Assembly (NCBI GenBank): GCA_017546705.1
Contig: JAFYSB010000018.1
Span: forward strand, 1 to 43,747
DNA: 43,747 nt
Source: Paludibacteraceae bacterium
Lineage (GTDB): Bacteria; Bacteroidota; Bacteroidia; Bacteroidales; Paludibacteraceae
Direction of reading: 5' to 3'
This document shows, in pieces, positions 31,563-39,313 of this stretch. The notes below the pieces were generated by a model, which worked only from the letters and a program-made list of their open reading frames with translations, made no database searches and was not told the DNA's origin. Position numbers and translations under genes: made by a program. Each line of letters opens with the position of its first letter. Position 1 is the stretch's first letter.

Positions 31563-33052
31563 GATTGTTTTGTCCAATAGGCGAACCCACCTAACATGGC
31601 TATCGTGGTGATTCCTGCAATCAAGTATGCTACCCAACTCAGCCCAATCCTTGCAAAGTGGAAGCCTTCGGGTGCAATGAAAATATAACTTACACTGACC
31701 ATAGTCATAAATAGCGCAGGAATCAGTGCGATAAGGTAGGCGTATGGGTATTTATTCGTTGTGCGTGAGTTCTTATAGAGGAAGATGGTGCCTGCCCATA
31801 GGGTGAAGACGGCTAATGTCTGATTGGTCCAAGCGAAATAGCGCCAAACTACGTTGAAATCGACGAAAACCATACCAAATACGCACAAGAATAGCGGAAT
31901 TGCAATCATTAGTCGGTTGCGGATGGGGCGTTGACTGAGGTGCATAAAGTCCGCTACAATCAGTCGAGCCGAACGCAGTGCCGTGTCGCCCGAAGTGATA
32001 GGAGCGGCTATCACACCTATAATCGCCAATATACCACCTATCGTACCTAACCACGAACGAGATACCTTATCCACGACTAATGCTGCGATATTCTCGCCAG
32101 GGTGCGCTGCGGCAAAGGCTTGAAGCCCGTCTATTCCGTACAAACCTGCCTCTGGGTCTGCAAACATTGTCCCCGCTGCGGCTGCCCAAATCAATGCTAA
32201 GATACCTTCCGCAACCATGGCACCATAGAATATCCATCGACCTTGGCGCTCGTTGGTCACGCAGCGAGCCATTAGCGGTGATTGTGTACCATGAAAACCT
32301 GATATAGCTCCACACGCAATGCTGACAAACATCATCGGAAATAGAGGCAGACCATTCGTCTGACGATTGTGCAAACCATCGGTCAATTCGGGCATTTCTG
32401 CACCAAACCGACTAAGCATTACCACCATAATTCCGATACCCATAAAGAGCAATACACCACCGAAAATAGGGTAGAAACGTCCAATTAGTTTATCTACAGG
32501 TAACACGGTTGCTAATGTGTAGTAACCAAAGATAATCAATACCCATACAATAGGAATCAAATGCCCTTGGAAGGTCATGGTACCTAATCCCGCTAATCCT
32601 TGGAGTAGGGTAGCAGGACCTGAAAGGAAGGTAGTGGTGAGCAATACGAGCAACACGATGGATAGCAGGCGCATAAAGAGTTTGACGCCTTTGCCTAGTT
32701 CGTCACCGACGATATCAGGTAGCGAAACGCCGTCTTTACGCAAAGATATCATTCCACTGAGGTAGTCATGCACGCCGCCAGCGAATATCGTACCTAGTAC
32801 AATCCATAAGAATGCCGATGGACCATAGAAGATACCCATAATGGCACCGAAGATTGGTCCTAATCCTGCGATATTGAGGAATTGTACAAGGAAGATTCGC
32901 CACGGTTTCATTGGTACGAAGTCCACACCATCGGTCTTGGTGAGCGCAGGTGTCTGCGCCTTAGGGTCGATACCAAATACACGCTCTACGAACGTGCCGT
33001 AGAGAACAAAGCCTATCACCAGAGCAATTAGTGAGATGATAAATGTAATCAT
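31544..33052 (-). CDS. cstA: CstA-family carbon starvation / pyruvate transporter
   Basis: CstA proteins are multi-pass inner-membrane carriers; E. coli members take up pyruvate (BtsT) or peptides and pyruvate (CstA). I take the start at ATG 33050-33052 (502 residues), because the longer reading begins inside the purL terminator and adds a hydrophilic piece. About 14 hydrophobic segments are visible. Conserved pieces include YGTFVERVFGID, QFLNIAGLGPIFGAIMG, GGVHDYLSGMISLRKDG, SGFHGTQSPLMARCV and APITSGDTALRSARLIVADF. It is shorter than the 700-residue enterobacterial forms, as is usual in anaerobic Bacteroidales. The final six residues, SLNTKL, come from a heptad repeat. It follows purL after a hairpin, so it may be expressed at a lower level than purL or from an unseen promoter. 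Confidence 0.9.
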   Translation of the reverse strand: MITFIISLIALVIGFVLYGTFVERVFGIDPKAQTPALTKTDGVDFVPMKPWRIFLVQFLNIAGLGPIFGAIMGIFYGPSAFLWIVLGTIFAGGVHDYLSGMISLRKDGVSLPDIVGDELGKGVKLFMRLLSIVLLVLLTTTFLSGPATLLQGLAGLGTMTFQGHLIPIVWVLIIFGYYTLATVLPVDKLIGRFYPIFGGVLLFMGIGIMVVMLSRFGAEMPELTDGLHNRQTNGLPLFPMMFVSIACGAISGFHGTQSPLMARCVTNERQGRWIFYGAMVAEGILALIWAAAAGTMFADPEAGLYGIDGLQAFAAAHPGENIAALVVDKVSRSWLGTIGGILAIIGVIAAPITSGDTALRSARLIVADFMHLSQRPIRNRLMIAIPLFLCVFGMVFVDFNVVWRYFAWTNQTLAVFTLWAGTIFLYKNSRTTNKYPYAYLIALIPALFMTMVSVSYIFIAPEGFHFARIGLSWVAYLIAGITTIAMLGGFAYWTKQSLNTKL

Positions 33053-33065
33053 AGTATTGCTTATT

Positions 33066-33099
33066 AAAAGCCACTTATGTGGAAGCATAAATGGCTTTT
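33066..33099 (-). terminator. Terminator between purL and cstA
   Basis: Fourteen-bp arms with one mismatch (33066-33079 and 33086-33099; AAAAGCCA pairs with TGGCTTTT). On the minus strand the stem ends in GGCTTTTAATAA. It lies 23 bp beyond the purL stop and just upstream of the cstA start. Confidence 0.75.
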
Positions 33100-33121
33100 G
33101 GTGTTATTTAATCTCGTACTA

Positions 33122-36100
33122 TTACTTCTTGCGGAAGTATGCCACTGCGTTGTCGAACAGAGGTTGGCATTTGTTGCCAGCGATATTGGTGAACACGCCC
33201 TCTTCCCAGCGCTCGGTGTGACCCATCTTACCGAGGATCTGACCGTTGCGAGAGATGATACCCTCGATGGCATAATACGAGCCATTAGGGTTGTGAGGAG
33301 CCTCCATGGTCGCCTCACCTGTCATAGGATCGGCATAGCGGAATGCCACTTGTCCGTTCTCAAACAACTCCTTCGCCAATTCCTCATTCACCACAAACTT
33401 ACCTTCGCCGTGGCTGACTGCAATACTATGTGTATCACCTACTTGCATTCCACGGAGCCATGGGCTAGCGGTGGTAGCCACGGTAGTCGTTACCATCTGC
33501 GAGATGTGGCGGTTGATGTCATTGCGGAACAAGGTTGGAGAGTCTGGAGTAACCATACCCAGTTTGCCATAAGGCAACAATCCGCTCTTAACCAATGCTT
33601 GGAAACCGTTGCAGATACCCAGGATCAGACCACCGCGGTCGATGAGGGCTGTGATAGCTGCGCCGACCTTCTGGTTGTTGATCACGCTGGCGATGAACTT
33701 ACCACTGCCGTCTGGTTCGTCACCCGCAGAGAAACCACCCGCAAACATAAGGATATGGCAGCGGTTGATATGCTCTACCATCTCGTCGATACTCGAAAGG
33801 ACATCCTCGCCTGTGAGGTTACGGAAAATAGTAGTCTCTACCTCTGCTCCTGCACGACGCCATGCCTTGGCAGAGTCGTAGTCGCAGTTGGTGCCTGGGA
33901 AGACGGGGATATATACCAGAGGGGTTTCAACGGCGGGGCCGTTGTAGTTTAGTGTTGAGTGTTTAGTGTTTAGAGACTCGGTATCTGCTGGCATCAATGC
34001 TTGATGCTGCGCAGGGACGGCGGATGGGTAGATCTTGTCGAACTGACCACAGCATGCCTTCAGCAATGCCTCGCGTGATACGCGCTCACCATTGATAATG
34101 AGGTGGGTTCCGTCGGTGACTTCGCCTAAGTATTGGATCGCTACGCTGTTAGAAGTTAGACCGCTTTCGCTGCTAGAAGTTAGATCGCAGGTTGCTTCTA
34201 CAAGGATAGAACCATAGTTGTAGTCGAAGAGTTCGTTCTCAGCAATTTGGACATCTACTGCGAGTTCGTTACCGAAACTCATCTTAGCCAATGCCTCTGC
34301 TACGCCACCGAAACCTAGCGCAAAGGTAGCGCAAACCTTGCCAGATTGGATAGCATTGGTGGTATAAGTCCAGTTCTCTTTCAATTGCTCTACATTAGGC
34401 ATATAGTTGGCCAATGCGTTGTGCTTGATGAGGTAGAGCTTATGACCTGCTTTCTTGAGGTCGGTAGAAACCACCTTATCAGCTGGCACGGTTGTGATAC
34501 CGAAAGCAATCAAAGTTGGAGGTACGCTGATATGCTCGAAAGTACCTGACATAGAGTCTTTACCGCCGATACTTGGGAGACCGAAAGCCACTTGCATCTT
34601 GAGTGCACCGAGGAGTGCAGAGAGAGGTTTGCCATAGGCATGCTCGCTGCTCATACGCTCGAAGTACTCTTGGTAAGAGAAGCGCATGCGGCTATAATCC
34701 GCACCAGCAGCTACGACCTTGGTACATGCCTCTACGACTGCGTAAGCAGCGCTATGGTAAGGGCTCCATTCGGCAATGAATGGGTTGTAACCAAACGCCA
34801 TGACTGAAGCGGTATTGGTATAGCCATCGGTTGGAAGTTTCTGCACACTGACTTGTGTTTCAGATAGTTGCGTTTTGCCGCCGAATGGCATAAGTACGGT
34901 GCTACGTCCGATAGTGGCATCGAAATTCTCGATCAAACCTTTTTGTGAGGTGACATTGGCGTCGGACATGACCTTGAGCATTTTCTCCTCGAGGGTAGCA
35001 CCCTCTACGGTTTGCGCAAATGGGTTCTTCTCCTCTACAGGCAAGATAGCAGCAGAAGCAAAGTGTTTAGCACCTGCGCTGTCAATGAACTCACGAGTAA
35101 GGTCAGCGATGAGTTCGCCCTTGTAGAACTGACGCATGCGACCGCTGTCGGTGACATCTGCTACATGGGTATATTCGATATTGTCAAGGTGGCAATAGTG
35201 CTCCATCTCGGCACGGTCTTTGGCTTCGATGACTACCGCCATACGCTCTTGTGACTCGCTGATAGCCAGTTCGGTAGGATTGAGACCACTGTACTTGGTA
35301 GGTACACGGTCAAGGTAGATATCCAAGCCATCAGCCAACTCGCCAATAGCTACGCTGACGCCACCTGCACCGAAGTCGTTGGACTTCTTAATGAGGCGAG
35401 TAGCCTCAGGGCGACGCATAAGGCGTTGGAGCTTGCGCTCCTCTGGAGCATTACCCTTTTGTACCTCGCTACCGCAAGTCTCGAGAGAGGCTTCGGTATG
35501 CTCTTTGGATGAACCTGTAGCACCACCTACACCGTCACGACCAGTGCGACCACCAAGGAGCAGGATGATATCGCCTGCCGCAGGGCTCTCGCGGCGGATA
35601 TTGCTAGCTGGAGATGCACCTACTACAGCACCTACCTCGAGGCGTTTCGCCACATACGAAGGGTGGAAGATCTCACGCACATGGGTGGTAGCCAGACCGA
35701 TTTGGTTGCCATAGCTGGAGTAACCTGCGGCTGCCTTGCGTGAGATGATCTGCTGTGGCAGTTTACCAGGCATGGTTTCTGCTACTGGCTTATAGATATC
35801 GCCTGCGCCCGTTACGCGCATGGCTTGATAGACATAGGCACGACCAGATAGTGGGTCGCGAATCGCACCACCAAGACAGGTACTTGCGCCACCGAATGGC
35901 TCGATCTCGGTTGGGTGGTTGTGGGTCTCGTTCTTGAATTGGAGGAGCCATTTCTCGGTCTTGCCATCGACATCGACATCGATGAAGATAGAGCAAGCGT
36001 TGTTCTCTTCGCTGACCTCCATATCGTCGAGAAGACCTTTCTTGCGCAGATAACGCGCACCGATGGTAGCGAGCTCCATGAGGCAGAGTGGTTTCTCTGT

Positions 36101-36898
36101 ACGGCCCAACTCCTCGCGGATATCATGGAACATGCCAAGGGTGGACTCGATCTCATCTTTCACGAATGAGTCGTCGATCTTGATGGACTCGAGAATGGTG
36201 GTGAAAGTAGTGTGACGGCAGTGGTCAGACCAGTAGGTATCGAGGATACGGAGTTCGGTCTCGGTAGGGTTGCGTTGCTCCTTTTGGAAATAGGTGACTA
36301 CCTCGTGGAGGTCGTCGGTATTCATCGCCAATCCCCACTCTTTGCAGAATGCTGCATACTCCTCGCGTGGCATGGTGATGAAGCCATCGAGCTGTGCGAG
36401 CGGTTTGATATCTGCTGTTTGGTTTTGGGTGAGCTGAGAGAGGTCTTTCTCGCGTGACTCTACAGCGTTGATGTAGTAGTGGCGAATCTTATCTAGCTCG
36501 GCATCGGTGAGTTGCTCGTCAAAGACAAGGAGACGGCTTGAGCGGATCTCTACCTCAGCATTTGGGTCAATGAGGTGCACGCAGTCCACAGCCGAAGAGG
36601 CGCGTTGGTCGAACTGACCAGGCAAGTACTCTACGGCGAGGTACTTATTAGAAGTTAGACCGCTGTCGCTGTTAGAGGTTAGAGGTGAGATCTCGGTGAC
36701 GGTGTCGGTTACAGTCTCGCCGAAAACGCTGTAGCGGCATTGCTCGAGCAATTCTGGTGTAAAACCAAAGAGGTCATACACATTGATATAGCGAAGCGAT
36801 TGCAGGTGGAGTTGGAGGTTCTCGTTGAGTTCGTTTTTCAAACTGCGAGCCTCTACCTGAAACGCAGGACGCTTTTCTACGAAAATTCTATAGTTCAT
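33122..36898 (-). CDS. purL: Phosphoribosylformylglycinamidine synthase (single-chain PurL)
   Basis: PurL converts FGAR, glutamine and ATP to FGAM in purine synthesis. The 1258-residue protein is the large single-chain form: an N-terminal PurS-like part, a linker (SDHCRHTTF, the ATP-side signature, near residue 230), two AIRS-type halves (NHPTEIEPFGGASTCLGG and FGLPSIGGKDSMSGTF) and a C-terminal glutaminase with the triad C1096 (ILGICNGFQ), H1227 and E1229 (MGHTERW). Three stretches do not look like family sequence and are encoded by repeats also found between genes: residues about 71-84 (LTSNSDSGLTSN), 905-917 (LTSSSESGLTSN) and 975-985 (SLNTKHSTLN). All are at variable positions, the last in the linker before the glutaminase. 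The start MNYRIFVEKRPAF fits the family. It is co-transcribed with purE. Confidence 0.97.
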   Translation of the reverse strand: MNYRIFVEKRPAFQVEARSLKNELNENLQLHLQSLRYINVYDLFGFTPELLEQCRYSVFGETVTDTVTEISPLTSNSDSGLTSNKYLAVEYLPGQFDQRASSAVDCVHLIDPNAEVEIRSSRLLVFDEQLTDAELDKIRHYYINAVESREKDLSQLTQNQTADIKPLAQLDGFITMPREEYAAFCKEWGLAMNTDDLHEVVTYFQKEQRNPTETELRILDTYWSDHCRHTTFTTILESIKIDDSFVKDEIESTLGMFHDIREELGRTEKPLCLMELATIGARYLRKKGLLDDMEVSEENNACSIFIDVDVDGKTEKWLLQFKNETHNHPTEIEPFGGASTCLGGAIRDPLSGRAYVYQAMRVTGAGDIYKPVAETMPGKLPQQIISRKAAAGYSSYGNQIGLATTHVREIFHPSYVAKRLEVGAVVGASPASNIRRESPAAGDIILLLGGRTGRDGVGGATGSSKEHTEASLETCGSEVQKGNAPEERKLQRLMRRPEATRLIKKSNDFGAGGVSVAIGELADGLDIYLDRVPTKYSGLNPTELAISESQERMAVVIEAKDRAEMEHYCHLDNIEYTHVADVTDSGRMRQFYKGELIADLTREFIDSAGAKHFASAAILPVEEKNPFAQTVEGATLEEKMLKVMSDANVTSQKGLIENFDATIGRSTVLMPFGGKTQLSETQVSVQKLPTDGYTNTASVMAFGYNPFIAEWSPYHSAAYAVVEACTKVVAAGADYSRMRFSYQEYFERMSSEHAYGKPLSALLGALKMQVAFGLPSIGGKDSMSGTFEHISVPPTLIAFGITTVPADKVVSTDLKKAGHKLYLIKHNALANYMPNVEQLKENWTYTTNAIQSGKVCATFALGFGGVAEALAKMSFGNELAVDVQIAENELFDYNYGSILVEATCDLTSSSESGLTSNSVAIQYLGEVTDGTHLIINGERVSREALLKACCGQFDKIYPSAVPAQHQALMPADTESLNTKHSTLNYNGPAVETPLVYIPVFPGTNCDYDSAKAWRRAGAEVETTIFRNLTGEDVLSSIDEMVEHINRCHILMFAGGFSAGDEPDGSGKFIASVINNQKVGAAITALIDRGGLILGICNGFQALVKSGLLPYGKLGMVTPDSPTLFRNDINRHISQMVTTTVATTASPWLRGMQVGDTHSIAVSHGEGKFVVNEELAKELFENGQVAFRYADPMTGEATMEAPHNPNGSYYAIEGIISRNGQILGKMGHTERWEEGVFTNIAGNKCQPLFDNAVAYFRKK
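33947..33974. repeat. Heptad repeat, family B, inside purL (four units)
   Basis: GTTTAGT GTTGAGT and two more exact 7-bp units, in frame, encoding SLNTKHSTLN in the linker ahead of the glutaminase domain. Compare 31535-31562. Confidence 0.85.
34148..34185. repeat. Interspersed repeat, family A, inside purL (copy 3)
   Basis: GTTAGAA GTTAGAC, a 10-bp core CGCTTTCGCT, then two more 7-bp units. It matches 36647-36684 at 33 of 38 positions and encodes LTSSSESGLTSN. Confidence 0.9.
36647..36684. repeat. Interspersed repeat, family A, inside purL (copy 4)
   Basis: Same 38-bp layout as 34148-34185 (two units, core CGCTGTCGCT, two units), in the same orientation and reading frame, encoding LTSNSDSGLTSN. 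Confidence 0.9.
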
Positions 36899-36910
36899 AT
36901 TTATAATTTT

Positions 36911-36993
36911 GAGTCAGGAACAAGGAGCCAGGAGTCAAGACTTATTACTATTGTCTGGTAGTCGTTACTGATTAGTCTTGGTTCTTTGTTCTT
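36911..36993. repeat. Interspersed repeat, family C, between purE and purL
   Basis: The left arm has 7-bp units AGGAACA AGGAGCC and AGGAGTC; the right arm GTCTTGGTTCTTTGTTC is roughly complementary. It fills most of the 93-bp purE-purL spacer and includes the purE stop codon. Confidence 0.8.
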
Positions 36994-37459
36994 AAATAAC
37001 AGTATTAACTACTTTTTCGGTTTGTTGTTTGCGGAAGTCTTCGAGTTGAGTGAGGAGCGCATTGTCTTGCAAAGCGAGGATGGCGATTGCGAGCAGGGCT
37101 GCGTTCTTAGAGCCGTTGATGGCTACAGTAGCTACTGGGATGCCTGCTGGCATCTGTACGATGCTGAGGAGGGAATCCAATCCGTCGAGGGTCTTGCTGC
37201 GAATAGGTACACCAATCACAGGGAGTGAGGTGAGTCCAGCAATCACACCTGCGAGGTGTGCTGCGCCGCCTGCGCCAGCGATGATGATACTCAGACCACG
37301 CTCGCGAGCGGACTCCGCCCATTTCATCAGTTCGTGTGGAGCACGGTGTGCACTGATGACGCGTTTATCTACTTCAATTCCAAATTGCTCAAGGGTCTCA
37401 ATCGCTGGAGTCATTACCTCCAAGTCGCTGGTTGAGCCCATTACTACGCCTACTTTCAT
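36992..37459 (-). CDS. purE: N5-carboxyaminoimidazole ribonucleotide mutase (PurE class I)
   Basis: PurE moves the carboxyl group of N5-CAIR to make CAIR in purine synthesis. I start the gene at ATG 37457-37459 (155 residues), giving [16 protein letters not shown], the class I beginning; the longer reading would run through the promoter. Active-site parts are GSTSDLEVM (phosphate and ribose binding), SAHRAPHEL (the catalytic histidine) and [14 protein letters not shown], followed by [35 protein letters not shown]. The length is normal. It is the first gene of the purE-purL transcript, from a promoter at 37512-37543, and is followed by a family C repeat. Confidence 0.96.
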   Translation of the reverse strand: MKVGVVMGSTSDLEVMTPAIETLEQFGIEVDKRVISAHRAPHELMKWAESARERGLSIIIAGAGGAAHLAGVIAGLTSLPVIGVPIRSKTLDGLDSLLSIVQMPAGIPVATVAINGSKNAALLAIAILALQDNALLTQLEDFRKQQTEKVVNTVI

Positions 37460-37511
37460 ACCTTTGTATAATTGTTTTGAGTTAAAAATCGTGATGTACA
37501 GAAATACGCTA

Positions 37512-37543
37512 CAAAGGTACGCAAAATATTGCACATATGCAAA
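37512..37543 (-). promoter_or_regulatory. Promoter of purE-purL
   Basis: Minus strand: TTTG (37540-37543), 20 bp, TACCTTTG (37512-37519). The -33 box reads TTTGCATATG. The leader is about 45 nt; I see no purine riboswitch in it. Confidence 0.87.
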
Positions 37544-37718
37544 TAAAAATAAATATTTCATTAAGGATGTTATGACTTTGCTAATGCAATGTCCTCGAAA
37601 CGACGCTCTTATTTCGCTATGCTCGAACGAATTTTCCAACATTCCCCCGAAGCTACGTTCGCTTAATGCAGCCCATACGCACTTTTTTTATACAAAAATA
37701 CATTTTTTCTTAAAAAAA

Positions 37719-37750
37719 TTTGCGTATGTGCATTTTTTGTAGTACCTTTG
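37719..37750 (+). promoter_or_regulatory. Promoter of tRNA-Ser
   Basis: TTTG (37719-37722), 20 bp, TACCTTTG (37743-37750). The tRNA 5' end is 63 bp downstream. The 175 bp between the purE promoter and this one hold no gene that I can support. Confidence 0.85.
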
Positions 37751-37813
37751 CAGTCGCTTTCGTGAAAGGAAGTGCTTCAGACAAAGAACGTCGATGAATC
37801 GCGCATAGCGCGG

Positions 37814-37900
<87 letters not shown>

Positions 37901-37901
37901 C

Positions 37902-37961
37902 AAAAAAATGCCATGTAGCCGAATCCAAGCTTGCTTGAGTGAGAGCACATGGCATTTTTTT
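37902..37961 (+). terminator. Long hairpin terminator after tRNA-Ser
   Basis: Perfect 15-bp arms (37902-37916 and 37947-37961): seven A's plus TGCCATGT pair with ACATGGCA plus seven T's. The 30-nt loop contains a smaller CAAGC/GCTTG hairpin. It begins 2 nt after the tRNA. Confidence 0.88.
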
Positions 37962-38092
37962 GTAAGGATGCCGTCGGCAGACTAAGGGATTACGCAGAAA
38001 TCCCCCTCCGATGTAGCCGAATCCAAGCTTGCTTGAGTGAGAGCACATGGCATTTTTTTGTAAGGATGCCGTCGGCAGACTAAGGGATTACG
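37913..38092. repeat. Perfect 82-bp direct repeat downstream of tRNA-Ser
   Basis: Positions 37913-37994 and 38011-38092 are identical over 82 bp. Both copies are followed within about 40 bp by AAATCCCCCTCCGATGTA, a sequence that also resembles the 3' end of the tRNA (AATCCCCCTCC). The second copy lacks the left terminator arm. The span 37962-38168 holds no gene apart from the mltG leader. Confidence 0.93.
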
Positions 38093-38168
38093 AAGGAAAA
38101 ATCGTTGGAGGCATTAGCCGAGATAAGAAATCCCCCTCCGATGTAATCCTCTTAATAAAAACTTGATT

Positions 38169-39206
38169 ATGAAAAAAACAACGTGGATTATTCTTTCCCT
38201 GGTGGCAGTGATGCTCTTGACTGCTATGGGATTTTGCATTAAACAGTATTATCATTTTGCAGTGTCTAACTTCCAGAGTATGGATGGTGAGTCGCATAGC
38301 TATCATGTGTATCCTGATATGACTACTGACTCGCTAATGGCAGAGATGTTGGGCGATTATGAGATGGCATCGGACTTGGCATGGTCATTGCACTGCAAGT
38401 ATCTGAAGTTTACCGATGTGAAGCCTGGTTTCTATCGCTTTGCATCACGTGTTGCTAACCGCGATTTGATTCGTCGTTTGCAATTGGGCGAGGAGACTCC
38501 TATCAAACTATCCTTTACCCAATCTATCCGCACACGCGAGCAGTTGGCTGGGCATATGGGCAAGAAACTGCTGTTGGATTCGGCAGAGGTGATACAACGC
38601 CTAAATGATGCGGAGTATTTGGCGCACTTTGGTTTGAAACCAGAGACGGCGGTATGCCTCTTTATCCCTAATACCTATGAAGTGTATTGGACGATGTCGG
38701 CTGACCAACTCTTTGCGCGTATGTATAAGGAGTATCAGCGTTTTTGGAATGAGGAACGTCAGGCAAAGGCTAAGAAACTAGGATTGACACCAGTGGAAGT
38801 GGCAACAATTGCTTCGATCATTGCCTCAGAGACCAACAAGAAAGAGGAGTATCCTGCTATAGCATCGATCTATATCAATCGCTTGAAGAAAGGCATTGCT
38901 TTGCAGGCATGTCCTACGGTAATCTTTGCTGTGGGTGATTTCTCGTTGCGCCGTGTATTGAAGCGTCACTTGGCTATTGACTCGCCATACAATACGTATA
39001 AGCATCGCGGTTTGCCTCCTGGTCCTATACGTTTGGCACGCCCTGATGTGATAGATGCGGTATTGAATGCGCCAAAGACGGATTACCTATATATGTGCGC
39101 TAATCCTGATTTCTCTGGCACGCATGTGTTCTCGTCTTCATATGCCAAGCATAGTGCGGTAGCGCGAGAGTATCAACGTGAGTTGAATCGCAGGAGAGTG
39201 AGATAG
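38169..39206 (+). CDS. mltG: Endolytic murein transglycosylase MltG (YceG-like)
   Basis: MltG cuts nascent glycan strands at the inner membrane and sets their length. I start at ATG 38169 (345 residues); a TTG six bases earlier adds nothing to the family match. There is one transmembrane helix (about residues 5-22), a LysM-like subdomain, then the YceG catalytic domain. E221 in ASIIASETNKKEEYPAIASI is in the position of the catalytic glutamate, followed by YINRLKKGIALQACPTVIFA, SPYNTYKHRGLPPGPI and YLYMCANPDFSGTHVFS. The length is normal. It follows the tRNA-Ser repeat block and ends before the bidirectional terminator at 39258-39292. No separate promoter is obvious. Confidence 0.95.
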   Translation: MKKTTWIILSLVAVMLLTAMGFCIKQYYHFAVSNFQSMDGESHSYHVYPDMTTDSLMAEMLGDYEMASDLAWSLHCKYLKFTDVKPGFYRFASRVANRDLIRRLQLGEETPIKLSFTQSIRTREQLAGHMGKKLLLDSAEVIQRLNDAEYLAHFGLKPETAVCLFIPNTYEVYWTMSADQLFARMYKEYQRFWNEERQAKAKKLGLTPVEVATIASIIASETNKKEEYPAIASIYINRLKKGIALQACPTVIFAVGDFSLRRVLKRHLAIDSPYNTYKHRGLPPGPIRLARPDVIDAVLNAPKTDYLYMCANPDFSGTHVFSSSYAKHSAVAREYQRELNRRRVR

Positions 39207-39257
39207 GATATTATCTCCCACGGATATCACGGATTATCTCTGATACAAAGGGAAATA

Positions 39258-39292
39258 AACAAATGAGTGGGTCATCGACCCACTCATTTGTT
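39258..39292. terminator. Bidirectional terminator between mltG and the InlB-repeat gene
   Basis: Perfect 16-bp arms (39258-39273 and 39277-39292) with a 3-nt loop, followed by GTTTTATA on the plus strand and by a T-rich run on the minus strand. Confidence 0.9.
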
Positions 39293-39313
39293 GTTTTATA
39301 TGCTATCGTATGA

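Noticed and set aside
33053-33088. Twelve-residue N-terminal extension of CstA
   Set aside because: It would be encoded by the purL terminator hairpin; MITFIISLIALVIG is the natural membrane-protein start.
37460-37642. Extension of PurE by 61 residues at the N-terminus
   Set aside because: The extra part would be translated from the promoter region (TACCTTTG at 37512-37519) and is unlike PurE, which starts at [12 protein letters not shown].
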